Source of the DNA: Armatimonadota bacterium
GTDB taxonomy: Bacteria; Armatimonadota; HRBIN16
Reading direction: 5' to 3'
Length of the DNA: 64,000 nucleotides
Assembly: GCA_026003175.1 (NCBI GenBank)
Contig: BPGT01000001.1
Coordinates: 906,839 to 970,838 of the forward strand
Below are positions 8,153 through 17,257 of this stretch, piece after piece. The translations under genes were made by a program, and so were the position numbers. A model generated the notes under the pieces. It worked only from the letters and a program-made list of their open reading frames with translations, did not search any database and had not been told where the DNA came from. Each line of letters starts with the position of its first letter. The stretch's first letter is position 1.

Positions 8153-9175
8153 ATGATGAAGAAGGGTGTTGTTTTCACCGTTAGTTTAGTAACGGTCGCT
8201 CTGGTGGTCTTCGGGCAATCCCCTGAATCGCTACCACCAAAGGAGGTGCGCAAGGTAGTGGAAAGTAACGGAGAACGATTCCTTGAAGGGCGATGGAAGG
8301 GCATCTATTATAAGGAAATCCTTGAACCTCGTAAGACCGATATAGATGCCCGAACATTACTTGATTTGATCTATGCAAAGGACGAAATCCCTGGCTTCTT
8401 AGCTACTCCAAATCCTTACAATAGTTTACATACAAACATCGTGATTCTCAACGAATGGTCTCGTATTGGTAGAACTTACCGTTCTCTTGAAAAGGTGAGT
8501 ATAGAGCAAACGGAGCGCCCCCTCTATGAAATTGACCTACAAGTGTGGGTAATGCCAAATCGGGAAGAAGCATTGCGGAGAGCTCAAGAGACTATGATGC
8601 ACGCAGCAATGCTATATGAACATCGGGAACTTCCCTCAGGACTTCCTTTGGGGGAACGATTTTGGTATTGGGAGGTTCCAAACAAAATCTGCTTTCTGAT
8701 CGGGAGGGTTGTGGTTTGGGTGACTTGGTATAGTAGTGTTGCGAAAGCCGACCCGTTCATGATAGAAGCCTTAGCATGGGGGATAGAGTATCGCATTCAG
8801 TATCACTCCAAGAAATTGGGCATGGCTCAAAAACCTATGACCGTCTTGGTTTCCAACCGACCTGTTGCGCAGGGAAAAACGATTTTATTGTCAGGAGTGA
8901 CTGTTGTTCCGATTTCTACCCTTGAACCTGCTCAAGTTACCCTCAAAACAAACCGAACAAGCAAGGAATGGATAGTCACGATGACCCGCAATGGACGATG
9001 GATTAAGGTCAAGGCGTTTTCTTGGGAAATGGAGACGGACAAAGGAAAAGTCAAGTTGGAGAGACCTGTTTTCCCATACAAGGGAGAGTTGATAGTTCCC
9101 TTAAGGCAAGTTGCGGAGGCGTTGGGGATGGTTGTCCATCAAAAGGGGCAAACAATTGCGTTGATGCCTCAATGA
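8153..9175 (+). CDS. Secreted protein with C-terminal copper-amine-oxidase-N-like domain (paralog 2)
   Basis: The 340-residue product starts at an ATG eight bases after AGGAGGTG. It has a signal peptide (GVVFTVSLVTVALVVFGQ) and ends in GELIVPLRQVAEALGMVV and GQTIALMP, the copper-amine-oxidase-N-like pattern also seen in the gene at 5386. The central part is only distantly similar to that protein. It lies directly after a broken transglutaminase-like gene, repeating the two-gene module. Base composition is clearly more AT-rich than the genes on either side of the cluster, suggesting a separate origin for this copy. Function is unknown. Confidence 0.6.
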   Translation: MMKKGVVFTVSLVTVALVVFGQSPESLPPKEVRKVVESNGERFLEGRWKGIYYKEILEPRKTDIDARTLLDLIYAKDEIPGFLATPNPYNSLHTNIVILNEWSRIGRTYRSLEKVSIEQTERPLYEIDLQVWVMPNREEALRRAQETMMHAAMLYEHRELPSGLPLGERFWYWEVPNKICFLIGRVVVWVTWYSSVAKADPFMIEALAWGIEYRIQYHSKKLGMAQKPMTVLVSNRPVAQGKTILLSGVTVVPISTLEPAQVTLKTNRTSKEWIVTMTRNGRWIKVKAFSWEMETDKGKVKLERPVFPYKGELIVPLRQVAEALGMVVHQKGQTIALMPQ

Positions 9176-9181
9176 CACAGA

Positions 9182-9553
9182 GCATTTCCACACCAATGAC
9201 AGGGTAGTGACCCGATGGCGGATTGGACCTACTCGCCTCCGGAATGGGGCTTTCATCAGGTTTGTGTTCTTACCAGCGCTCCAGACCCACCAAGCAATGC
9301 TGCAGGGATTTGGGATCCGACAGCGGCGCAGAAGGAAGACCTGAACGGCAACGGTTACCGTAACCCTCCTGCCCATCATCCTAATCACTTGTGGTGGCAG
9401 AAGGATTATTGGCAAAAGCCTCATACACAGGTTCCAGGTGCGTGGTTGGGGTTGGTGAATGAACCGATACAAGGGACAAATGACCCTCAACTTTATGGGT
9501 TGGGAACATGGAAGTGTGGCGTAAGTGCTGGTTCTTGGACGCCGCCACCTTAG
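9182..9553 (+). pseudogene. 3' fragment of a transglutaminase-like gene
   Basis: From 9215 the frame encodes WGFHQVCVL and GIWDPTAAQK, then NPPAHHPNHLWWQKDYW and LGLVNEP. These match residues ~325-419 of the protein at 4102, including the candidate catalytic His and Asp. The Cys-containing part is missing. A short HFHTN match just upstream lies in another frame. No ribosome site precedes it, so it is a remnant; the partner gene downstream keeps its own start. Confidence 0.75.
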
Positions 9554-9576
9554 ACTTTGGATGGAGGTGAGTTGTG

Positions 9577-10553
9577 ATGTTCAGATTAACCGCTTTGGCG
9601 GTTATTGTATTGCTCATGGTGACCGTTGCAGGAATCAACATTTTGGAGGGGCAAAAGATGGACGAAGTGGAGAAACTACTAAAGGAGTTCGTTGCTCTTA
9701 AGCCTGATGAAATGCCTGGGTTCAGCACGAGAGGTGGATTTACCTTCCGCACCAACACAAAGTGGGGTGTCATGTCTTTGACTCTTTCTCAATGCCTGCG
9801 TAGAACGGGGACAGGAATTATTGGCAGAGACCCAACAGATATTATTGTCCGAGTCCATTACTTTCCCGACCGAAAGATTGCTTATGAGGCAGCAATTTGG
9901 ATGACATGGACTCAACTCACTCTTGAGCCTCCAGGGCTTCCAGAAGGTTCATGGACAGGGCTGCCGATCGGTGAAAAGTCATGGTATTCAGGAGTGTTGC
10001 CCGAAGGAACAAAGCCTGCCCCTGGACTTGGAAGTGCTGTTTTAGTCGTCTGGGATGACAAATTAGCATTGGAAGTGGAGGTTCACTATCAACCTATTGG
10101 CGGACCAAAGGCGAAGACAGCCATCTTTTTGCCCATTGCAAAGGAAGACCTGGAGTTGGGCGAATGGGCGGCAAGACTCATTCTTGCCAAAGCCAACCTC
10201 GTCCTTTTGGGTTGGAGAGACCTTCCCACTGTTCGTCTGGTCGCCAACGGGAAAGACCTGGAAGGCAAAAGGACACGGGAAGGGGTAGTGTTGGTACCTG
10301 TGTCAGCCCTTTTGAAGGCGGTTGGGGCGAAAGTGGAGAGGGGGTTAGGGGTGATCGTGGCTTCTTGGGGAGGCAAGAAGGTGACGACACCCATTGGGGC
10401 GAGGGTGCTGTTGGTTGGCAAGGGTAAAGTTGCCTGGATTTGCCGGTATTGTGGGATGGGAAGGAAGGATGGGTAGAGGCGACGGGTTTAGCGAAAGGTT
10501 TAGGGCTTGCGATGCGATGGGAGAAGGGGCAGCTGGTGTTGGCAAGGCGGTGA
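9577..10553 (+). pseudogene. Frameshifted copper-amine-oxidase-N-like secreted protein (paralog 3)
   Basis: The ATG at 9577 follows GGAGGTG by seven bases and opens a signal peptide (LTALAVIVLLMVTVAG). The protein aligns along its length with the product of the gene at 5386. Near 10433 one base appears to be missing. The original frame runs to a TAG at about 10476, while the other frame continues as LPVLWDGKEGWVEATGLAKG and GQLVLARR, stopping at 10553, exactly the expected C-terminal domain. The gene would encode about 325 residues if repaired. Confidence 0.68.
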
Positions 10554-10592
10554 GATTTGCTTCAAAGTGTAGGCTCAGCACGGTGCCGATAA

Positions 10593-10660
10593 GAGGTGTG
10601 CGAGAATGGTTGTACAGCTGCTCATAGCGCAGGGAGAAGATATTTTCCCGCTTCCCTAAA
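10593..10660 (+). repeat. Decayed left half of the MITE-like element
   Basis: GAGGTGTGCGAGAATGGTTG and the following bases up to CATAGCGCAGGGAGAAG align with gaps to the left 70 bases of the MITE. The right half is absent. It lies immediately upstream of the flagellin promoter. Confidence 0.5.
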
Positions 10661-10683
10661 GAACCCAGCAACTTTACCGATAA
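10657..10683 (+). promoter_or_regulatory. Sigma-28 (FliA/SigD) promoter of flagellin
   Basis: TAAAGAAC (10657-10664), 11 bases, then ACCGATAA (10676-10683). This is close to the sigma-28 consensus TAAAGTTT-N11-GCCGATAA with the exact spacing. Transcription should begin near 10689-10690. Confidence 0.85.
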
Positions 10684-10688
10684 TCAGT

Positions 10689-10754
10689 GGTGACAAGCCA
10701 GCAATCTTGCGGGCTGAGAGGTTTTGTAGAAATGGCAGGAAGCCTACAGTCACC
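10689..10754 (+). promoter_or_regulatory. Structured 5' leader of the flagellin mRNA
   Basis: GGTGAC (10689-10694) pairs with GTCACC (10749-10754), closing a 66-base domain that begins at the predicted transcription start. Inside, GGC-AGGAA-GCC (10734-10744) shows a GGA in a hairpin loop, and a second GGA lies in the ribosome site AAGGAGGAG. Two such GGA sites are typical of CsrA-regulated flagellin leaders. Structure is seen; CsrA control is inferred. Confidence 0.5.
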
Positions 10755-10776
10755 GTTCAAGGAGGAGCGATAGCCG

Positions 10777-12255
10777 ATGAGTTTACGCATTAACACCAAC
10801 ACCGCCGCAATGAACGCGCTGCGGAACCTGACCAACACCTCTGACATGTTTGCGCGTTCTATCGAGCGGTTATCTTCGGGACTGCGCATCAATCGTGGCG
10901 CAGATGACCCCGCAGGGCTGATTATCTCCGAAAACCTGCGCGCCCAGATGGTGGGATTGGCACAGGCAACTTCCAATGCACAGGATGCAGCAAACCTGGT
11001 GAAGACTGCCGAAGGAGCACTGGACGAAATCCATAACCTGCTGCGCACCATGCGACAACTCGCGGTGCACGCGGCGAACACGGGCGTGAACGACCTCACC
11101 GCCGTTCAGGCAGACCAGACCCAAATCCGCTCCGCTCTGGAAAGCCTCAACCGCATCGCCGAACAGACCCAGTTCGGTACCAAAAAGCTGCTGGACGGAA
11201 CCGCAGGCATCTCCGCCCAGGTCACCGATACCGCACGACTGGCGGGCATCTTCATGGGGAGCACCTTCAACGGCGTCATCGTGCAAAGCGGCGATGTCAC
11301 CATCACCGTCAACAACGCTGCCACCCGCGCTCAGGTGCTGGGCACTGCTACCTATGCCAGCGTCAACGCCTCCATCTCCACCGTCGGCGGCGGAACCAGC
11401 GGCGCAGGAGGCACGGTGGTCATCAACGGACAGTCCATCACCGTCTCGGGCAATGACACCGTGCAGACCCTCATTGACCGCATCAACGCGCTGACCAGTG
11501 TGACCGGTGTGAGCGCGATGTTCAGTTCCGGCAACGGCAGTGGCGTGGTGGTGCTGACGCAGGTGAACTACGGAGCGAACTTCAGCGTGCAGGCGAACCA
11601 GAGCGCGACGTTGCTGTTTGCGTCGGGCACGTCCAGTTCCAGCACGGGTGTCGATGCGGTGGTGACGGTTTCGGTGACCACATCGGCTGGAGTGACCTCT
11701 GCGACGTTCACGGGAGGTCGTGCTTCTGGCGACAGTGGTTTGAAGGTGAAGGACGCCTACGGCAACACGTTGTTGTTGACGGAGGCAGGCAACAGCACGG
11801 CGATTAGCAACGCGCGGGTAGCGGTGGTCTCGGCGCAGAGCTTGGTGTTCCAGATAGGCGCGAACGCAGGGCAGACAGCACGCATTTCGCTGCGCGACAC
11901 ACGCGCCAGCCAGCTGGGTACCACGGTCATAGCCAACAAGTCGTTACAGGACATCGATGTGACCACCCAGCAGGGTGCGCAAGATGCCATCCGCATCATC
12001 GACGAGGCGATTTCGCAGATTAGCCAGGTGCGTGGCAATATTGGTGCTTTCCAGAAACAGGTACTGGAGAGCACGATGCGTTCATTGAACGTTGCCCGCG
12101 AGAATCTGGCAGCCTCGGAGAGCGCGATTCGCGACACCAACGTTGCCGAGGAAGTGATGAACTACACGAAGTTGCAGATTCTGCAGCAGGCGGGCATGGC
12201 GGTGCTGGCACAGGCGAACGCCGCGCCGCAAGCGGTACTGTCCCTCCTGAGGTAA
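10777..12255 (+). CDS. fliC: Flagellin
   Basis: The 492-residue protein is the filament subunit exported by the flagellar type III system. The N terminus has the conserved flagellin D0/D1 sequence (INTNTAAMNALRNL, SIERLSSGLRIN, ADDPAGLIISENLRAQ). The C terminus has RENLAASESAIRDTN and ends QANAAPQAVLSLLR. The central ~250 residues are Ser/Thr/Gly/Val-rich variable domain, making it larger than minimal flagellins of about 270 residues. AAGGAGGAG precedes the ATG. Expression is predicted from the sigma-28 promoter at 10657, with a structured leader that may give post-transcriptional control. It stands alone here; its anti-sigma factor FlgM is at 40.1 kb. Confidence 0.96.
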   Translation: MSLRINTNTAAMNALRNLTNTSDMFARSIERLSSGLRINRGADDPAGLIISENLRAQMVGLAQATSNAQDAANLVKTAEGALDEIHNLLRTMRQLAVHAANTGVNDLTAVQADQTQIRSALESLNRIAEQTQFGTKKLLDGTAGISAQVTDTARLAGIFMGSTFNGVIVQSGDVTITVNNAATRAQVLGTATYASVNASISTVGGGTSGAGGTVVINGQSITVSGNDTVQTLIDRINALTSVTGVSAMFSSGNGSGVVVLTQVNYGANFSVQANQSATLLFASGTSSSSTGVDAVVTVSVTTSAGVTSATFTGGRASGDSGLKVKDAYGNTLLLTEAGNSTAISNARVAVVSAQSLVFQIGANAGQTARISLRDTRASQLGTTVIANKSLQDIDVTTQQGAQDAIRIIDEAISQISQVRGNIGAFQKQVLESTMRSLNVARENLAASESAIRDTNVAEEVMNYTKLQILQQAGMAVLAQANAAPQAVLSLLR

Positions 12256-12281
12256 TCCACACCCTCCTGACACCACACGCA

Positions 12282-12311
12282 AACCAGCCGCCCTCGGCGG
12301 GGCGGCTGGTT
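12282..12311. terminator. Hairpin between convergent flagellin and DUF309 genes
   Basis: AACCAGCCGCCC and GGGCGGCTGGTT form a perfect 12-bp stem with a 6-base loop, placed between two convergent genes. No long T run follows, so termination efficiency is uncertain. Confidence 0.65.
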
Positions 12312-12314
12312 CAT

Positions 12315-12689
12315 TCACCCGAGATAGCGAACGAACAATAGGGGCTGAGCTTGCAGGCAGGCTATCTCTTCATCACTCATCCGCTGTACCTGCTCCAGTA
12401 GCGCCTGCACCTGCTGGCGTAAATCCTCTACATCCAGCAAGCCCATCACCGCGGGGAACTGTTGTAGTTTCGCCAGACCCTCGCGCAGTTTGTTTACCCC
12501 ACCCCGGCGGTTGTGGCGCACAGTGAGGTGATAACACCCCACCGCTACCTGCAAGATACCCTGATAAAACAGGCGCAGGGATGTTTTCTCTTCGAGCCAG
12601 AGAGCCTCTAGCACCTCATGGCACTCGAAGTACTCGCCGTCGTGCAGCAGCGCAAGCGCATCGTAGAATCTGGGTGGCAGTTCCAGCAC
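12315..12689 (-). CDS. DUF309 domain protein
   Basis: The 124-residue protein matches the DUF309 family: ALLHDGEYFECHEVLEALW is followed by FYQGILQVAVGCYHL. The family is small and helical with conserved His and Glu residues; its biochemical role is not known. The GTG at 12689 has AGGAG nine bases upstream. The gene begins 14 bases after the stop of the large GH106-like gene on the same strand, so they are probably cotranscribed. Confidence 0.8.
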   Translation of the reverse strand: MLELPPRFYDALALLHDGEYFECHEVLEALWLEEKTSLRLFYQGILQVAVGCYHLTVRHNRRGGVNKLREGLAKLQQFPAVMGLLDVEDLRQQVQALLEQVQRMSDEEIACLQAQPLLFVRYLG

Positions 12690-12703
12690 CGCCTATTCTC
12701 CTG

Positions 12704-15700
12704 TTAGAGCATCACCAGCTCCGCGCCTCCGAGCAAGCCGTAGTTGAAGCTGTTCAGCTCCTCGCGCAGGAACCACTCCTCCTGGAAGGCATTGGGACCT
12801 GCCCACAGGTTGTCGTCGCCGTTTTTCTCGTGCAACGGTCCCCAGGCGTTCTGCAGGGAGGAGACCACCTCTATCTCCAGACGGTTGGTTCCGGGCTGCG
12901 CCTGTGGGGTCAGCTCTAGCACGTAAGGTCGCCACAGGATTTTGCCCGCTTCTTTGCGGTTCACGCGCACCTTGAACAGGATACCCGACGGGTTGAGCAG
13001 GCGAAGAAAAATCCGCTTGCCCGCAGGGGCGTCGAAGCTCGCGTGGTACACCATCCTGCCAGTGTAGAAGGGATAACCCTGCGTGCTCCACGAGCCTACC
13101 TTCAACCGCTGCGGCTCCGCTACCAGCTTGCCCCGGAAGGGGTCTACCATTGCCACGCCGAAATCGCCCACCACGTAGGCGGTCTCTACCTCCGTCAGGA
13201 AGTCGTAGTGTACCGCGAAGTCCACGATGTTCTCACCTTTGTGCACCAGGCTGGTCACCTCCACCATCTGGAAGCCCTTATCCCAGTACCAACCGAGGTC
13301 TTCAGCACGATCCCAGCTGATGGGTGCGCCGTTGACGGTAATCCTGCCTTTATGCAGGTCTTCGATCACCACGAAGCTCTTTGGCTTCTCGAGGTCGCTG
13401 AGGAAGCGATAGCGCAGCACAATGTCGCCCCTCTTGCCCTCGAAGAGCTTCTTGCGGATGGCTACCCATGGCTGCCACTGCAGGGTCTCCTCCGTGCCGA
13501 AGCGTTTTGCCAGCGATTTGCGCACGCGCCACTCGTACTCTTCGGGTTCGAACGTCTTGCCTCCGTCGTAGGAGACGCTGATGCGGTCCATCACCAGCAC
13601 GTTGAGGTCGGTGCGGGTGAAGTCGAACTCGCGCGGAAGGGGGATAACCTCACCCTGTCGCAGGTCGGGTAGCCGTTCCTCCACCTGCGCAGCGGGCACA
13701 TCCGCACCGACGGTCAACAGCAGGGAGCCACACGGTGGCAGGCTAAATTCGTAGCGCAGGTCATCGCCTACCTGCCGGGTAGACACCCGCTGGCAATCTC
13801 CCGTCACTGCGTCCCACTTCAGCGCAGGCTTGCCAGCAGCCTTCTTCAAGGTCAGCACATAGTCCCTGCCTGCGTCGCGGTCGGAGTTGACGATGAAGAA
13901 GATGTGCTCCTCGCCGTCGACGCGGTGCTGGAGATAGGTTTTGGGCACCGCCTTGCCATCCGCGCCCTTCAGCGTGAAGTCACCAGGGGCGATGTCGTCG
14001 ATGGCGTTCTGGATGGCTTCCACCGCGCAGGGGAGGGAACGCACGTTGGGATGCGAGGCAAACTCTACCCATTTCTCCCGTGCGGGTTCACAATCCAGTT
14101 CGGAGGGCAACTCGCCCAGAATAATCACCTTTCCGCCGTTATCTGCGAACTGCTTCAGCAGCTGGAAGGTCTTCGGTCGCCAGGTAGTCGCTGGAGGCAC
14201 CACCACCACCTGATAGCTCATCTCGCCGATAACAAAACGGTTGCCCTGCACGCTGCCCATGTCTTGGATGTATCCCTCATCGCCGAGGTCGCAGTCGTAG
14301 CCCGCGTTGAGGATGGCGTCCAGCGTCTTGCGCATCAGGTTGTCCAGTTCGTCGGCCGCGCGCAGGTCGGGTGTGGGCACATCCAACGGGGTGCGACGGG
14401 CGTTATCCTGCACCTGTCCCTGCACATCCACTCCGAACCTTCGGGCAGCGGTTGCGCTTTCAATGGAGTGCAGTAACAGAATGTCCACCGACGCCTTGCC
14501 TCGTGTGAGAGCATACGCCACGCGAGTGAAGTAGTCGTTGAGAGGGTTGAGCTCCTTCCAGTAGGTCTGCTGATAGTTCCAGTTCGGCGGGTAGTCACGC
14601 TTGCGTCGCCCCTTGCCGGAGTACCAGGTGAGGTGCGGGCAGAAGAAATTCGCCCCCAGCACCAGGTCGTAATCGCCCAGCCACTTGAAGTCCTCAAAGG
14701 TGTTCGTGTGCCGGCTGACACCGAAGATTTCGGTCAGCACGCGCTTCCTGCCCAGTTGTCGCGCCGCCGAAGAGACCTGCTTGACGGTGAACAGGTGGTT
14801 GTGTGCTACACGACACAGGTGGTCAATGCCCGGCGCTTGCTGGTAACGATAGTGCGCCATGATACCGCCGTAGTGGCACACAATCTGACCGTGGAAAGTG
14901 TCCTCGGCGTTGTAGTGTCCGGTATGCTCCAGATGGTGCTGCTCGCACCATTCGTAGATAGGCTTGCTGTACGCCTCCAAAAACTGGCGCAGGATGGTAC
15001 GGTGGATGAGCAGGCGAATCTTTCGTGATTCCGCGCCGTCAAAGAACAGGAAGGGCACATCCTTCCAGAAGTCTCGCCCCGTCCACTCACTGTAGCGGTC
15101 GGGCAACCCCTCGTACCATGCGAAGCCGTTGGGGGCGGAGGGTACCTGTGGCTCGTCGGTGAAGATACCGGGGATGCGCTTGCCGAACTCCTCGCCTAGC
15201 TCACGGTAGTATCTTTCGTGCGTGAGGCGGATGAACTCACGCATAGCCTCGGGGTGTAGCAGATTGGCGTACGATTCGCCACCCCACCAGCCGGTTTTTG
15301 GCTGATAGGTACGCACGAGGAAGAGCCTTTCGTAACCTCTGGCTTCCTGCAGAGTATCCAGTGGTACCATTTCGTACTCCAGCAGGGTCAGTCGCTCACG
15401 CTTCTTGATAGCATAGCAGGCACGCAGCGCCTGGTCCTCGTGCAACGCGGGTTCTGGCTCGCCCGCCGCAACGAGGATGGCGTTCAGCGTGGCGGCGCGA
15501 TATTCGTGCTTCATACCCGCTACCTGTCCGCCCGCATTGCCGCTGGGCCAGAGGTCCTCATCATATAGCCACAGGTAGCCGTTGTGTTCCTTCGCGGCTT
15601 GCAGGGCGGCGCGCATACAAGCAAACCACTCGTCGCCCAGATAGTCGGTGATGAGACCGTGCCGTGAATGGAAGAACCCACCAGATAGTCCCACGCTAAT

Positions 15701-15811
15701 CATGTCCGCCATCTGCCTGGCGACTTCGTTCGGGTTCAACTTGTCGTTAATCGCCCAGAAGGGCGCGGGACGCAGGATGCTATCGGGTTTTCGGAATGCT
15801 TCGGTGTTCAT
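12704..15811 (-). CDS. Large GH106/GH2-like glycoside hydrolase
   Basis: The 1035-residue protein opens with RPAPFWAINDKLNPNEV, GGFFHSRHGLITDYLGDEWF and LYDEDLWPSGNAGG, the start of GH106-type (alpha-L-rhamnosidase-like) catalytic barrels. A middle region has the beta-rich parts of such enzymes (FVIGEMSYQVVVVPPATTW). The C-terminal ~250 residues contain a GH2-type sugar-binding/jelly-roll region (RITVNGAPISWDRAEDLGW). No signal peptide is evident. It may remove rhamnose or a related sugar from plant or microbial polysaccharides. GGAGCGAGCG precedes the ATG. The family-level call is reasonable; the substrate is not established. Confidence 0.68.
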   Translation of the reverse strand: MNTEAFRKPDSILRPAPFWAINDKLNPNEVARQMADMISVGLSGGFFHSRHGLITDYLGDEWFACMRAALQAAKEHNGYLWLYDEDLWPSGNAGGQVAGMKHEYRAATLNAILVAAGEPEPALHEDQALRACYAIKKRERLTLLEYEMVPLDTLQEARGYERLFLVRTYQPKTGWWGGESYANLLHPEAMREFIRLTHERYYRELGEEFGKRIPGIFTDEPQVPSAPNGFAWYEGLPDRYSEWTGRDFWKDVPFLFFDGAESRKIRLLIHRTILRQFLEAYSKPIYEWCEQHHLEHTGHYNAEDTFHGQIVCHYGGIMAHYRYQQAPGIDHLCRVAHNHLFTVKQVSSAARQLGRKRVLTEIFGVSRHTNTFEDFKWLGDYDLVLGANFFCPHLTWYSGKGRRKRDYPPNWNYQQTYWKELNPLNDYFTRVAYALTRGKASVDILLLHSIESATAARRFGVDVQGQVQDNARRTPLDVPTPDLRAADELDNLMRKTLDAILNAGYDCDLGDEGYIQDMGSVQGNRFVIGEMSYQVVVVPPATTWRPKTFQLLKQFADNGGKVIILGELPSELDCEPAREKWVEFASHPNVRSLPCAVEAIQNAIDDIAPGDFTLKGADGKAVPKTYLQHRVDGEEHIFFIVNSDRDAGRDYVLTLKKAAGKPALKWDAVTGDCQRVSTRQVGDDLRYEFSLPPCGSLLLTVGADVPAAQVEERLPDLRQGEVIPLPREFDFTRTDLNVLVMDRISVSYDGGKTFEPEEYEWRVRKSLAKRFGTEETLQWQPWVAIRKKLFEGKRGDIVLRYRFLSDLEKPKSFVVIEDLHKGRITVNGAPISWDRAEDLGWYWDKGFQMVEVTSLVHKGENIVDFAVHYDFLTEVETAYVVGDFGVAMVDPFRGKLVAEPQRLKVGSWSTQGYPFYTGRMVYHASFDAPAGKRIFLRLLNPSGILFKVRVNRKEAGKILWRPYVLELTPQAQPGTNRLEIEVVSSLQNAWGPLHEKNGDDNLWAGPNAFQEEWFLREELNSFNYGLLGGAELVML

Positions 15812-16021
15812 CGCTCGCTCCTGTTTGCATCAGAGTTAGGGTGATGAGTCCCTGTTCGTGGCACGGGCGGGTTTCCCCTTCGGGGGAGGCAGGATTTGCG
15901 AAACAAACGTCTCTGTCTGGCGATAGCAGCAAAAATTTTATAAAATTTTCCCGTGAAATCCCCAGAAACCCCGTTTGTGGTACGATTCTTGCATACATAT
16001 GGGGTGGAAAGCTCTGGGGCG
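15812..16021. other. Divergent intergenic region before the Rhs array
   Basis: Includes a perfect AAAATTTTATAAAATTTT palindrome (about 15933-15950), which could be an AT-rich promoter core for the minus-strand glycosidase gene. No recognisable Rhs N-terminal coding sequence is present, so the array starts without the usual head of an Rhs gene. Confidence 0.4.
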
Positions 16022-17248
16022 ATGGCGATGAGAACCCTGTTGTATGACGGCGTGGGCAACCGCACGGGGATGACAGTCAGTTTCCCTGCCCAGCCCAACC
16101 TGGCGGGTGTGACCAACTACGCCTACGACCTCAAGAACCAGTTGCTCTCCGAGCAGTCCACGCGGGCTGGTGGATACACCTTCAGTTTTGGCTATGACCC
16201 GGCGCAGAACCCCACCACCTTCAAGGGGCAACCGCGCACCTACAACGCCAACAACCAGCTCATCGGCACCGGCTTTGCGTATGACGGCAACGGCAACCCG
16301 GTGTTGTATAAGGGGGTGAACCTGGCGTTTGACCCCGAGAACCGGATGACGGCATATGGCAGCATATTGACCGCCGGCTACAACGGGGACGGTTTGCGGG
16401 TGTGGAAGCAGACGGCGTCTGGCAGGCGGTATTACCTGTATGATGGGGAGGAGCTGGTGTGCGAGCTGGACGCAGCGGGCAACGTGGTGGCTCCGGTGGT
16501 GTTCGGGGCGAACGGGCTGATAGCGTATGGCAGTTTCATCTACCAGTTTGACCCTCAGGGTAACGCTGTTCACATCATGGATAACAGTCGTAACGTGTTG
16601 GCGAACCTTGCGTATGATGCGTGGGGTCAGCTTATCTCTGGAAGCAACCCCACCCCCTACGGCTACAAAGCCCAGTGGGGCTACACCACCGACGTGGAAA
16701 CTGGTATACTGTTACTGACGCACCGTTACCTTGACCCCGCGACGGGGAGGTTTTTGACGAGAGGAACCATAGGACTAGAAGGCGGGATTAACCTGTACTC
16801 CCTTGATGGGAACAAAGTTATAAACCCACCAAAAGTGATACCAGGCGACGAACCCAAAGATGGATTGAGGCCGATGCCTCCCCCCGAAAGACCATCACCT
16901 CCTAGGGTGAGCCCGCCGTTTTTGGCTCGCTGTATATGCATTTTAGGATTACTATTGTGTGCTAAGCCGACCGCTCCACCAGAAAGTGACGAGATACACC
17001 CGAGGCCGCCGGGTGCAGATTGCTCTGAGGAAGCTATCAGAAAGTGGCTCAGGAAGAACGCCCCTAAAGTTGAGAAAGATAATCAAGCGCGAAAGACGTT
17101 TCACGACTGCTTGGCAAAGATGAAGGGAAAACTCAAGAATGTATGTGTTACTCCCGATGGTAACGTATACAATCCTATCAACTGGGGGCACATAGGTGAC
17201 CTATGGGAGTGCGTGGAGGAAGCAGAGTCAAAGTTACCCAGGAGGTAA
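16022..17248 (+). CDS. Rhs/YD-repeat protein, head-less, with C-terminal tip 1
   Basis: About 408 residues. Residues ~1-260 are YD repeats (YDLKNQLLSEQ, YDGNGNPVLY, YDAWGQLISG). They lead into the Rhs core end, GYKAQWGYTTDVETGILLLT followed by HRYLDPATGRFLTR and GLEGGINLY. After the core the sequence is non-conserved: a Pro-rich linker, a hydrophobic stretch (RCICILGLLLCA), then a charged Cys-containing tail ending ESKLPRR. Full Rhs proteins exceed 1000 residues, so the N-terminal part is missing. The ATG at 16022 is chosen because similarity begins just after it; no strong ribosome site is seen. It is followed by an LRR gene whose ribosome site overlaps this stop codon. The toxin role of the tail is inferred from Rhs architecture. 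Confidence 0.7.
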   Translation: MAMRTLLYDGVGNRTGMTVSFPAQPNLAGVTNYAYDLKNQLLSEQSTRAGGYTFSFGYDPAQNPTTFKGQPRTYNANNQLIGTGFAYDGNGNPVLYKGVNLAFDPENRMTAYGSILTAGYNGDGLRVWKQTASGRRYYLYDGEELVCELDAAGNVVAPVVFGANGLIAYGSFIYQFDPQGNAVHIMDNSRNVLANLAYDAWGQLISGSNPTPYGYKAQWGYTTDVETGILLLTHRYLDPATGRFLTRGTIGLEGGINLYSLDGNKVINPPKVIPGDEPKDGLRPMPPPERPSPPRVSPPFLARCICILGLLLCAKPTAPPESDEIHPRPPGADCSEEAIRKWLRKNAPKVEKDNQARKTFHDCLAKMKGKLKNVCVTPDGNVYNPINWGHIGDLWECVEEAESKLPRR

Positions 17249-17257
17249 GGGGCTAAT

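Noticed and set aside
15885-15910. Similarity of GGCAGGATTTG here and at 59729-59745
   Set aside because: Only about 11 bases match and the flanks do not pair or repeat, so it was not kept as a repeat family.
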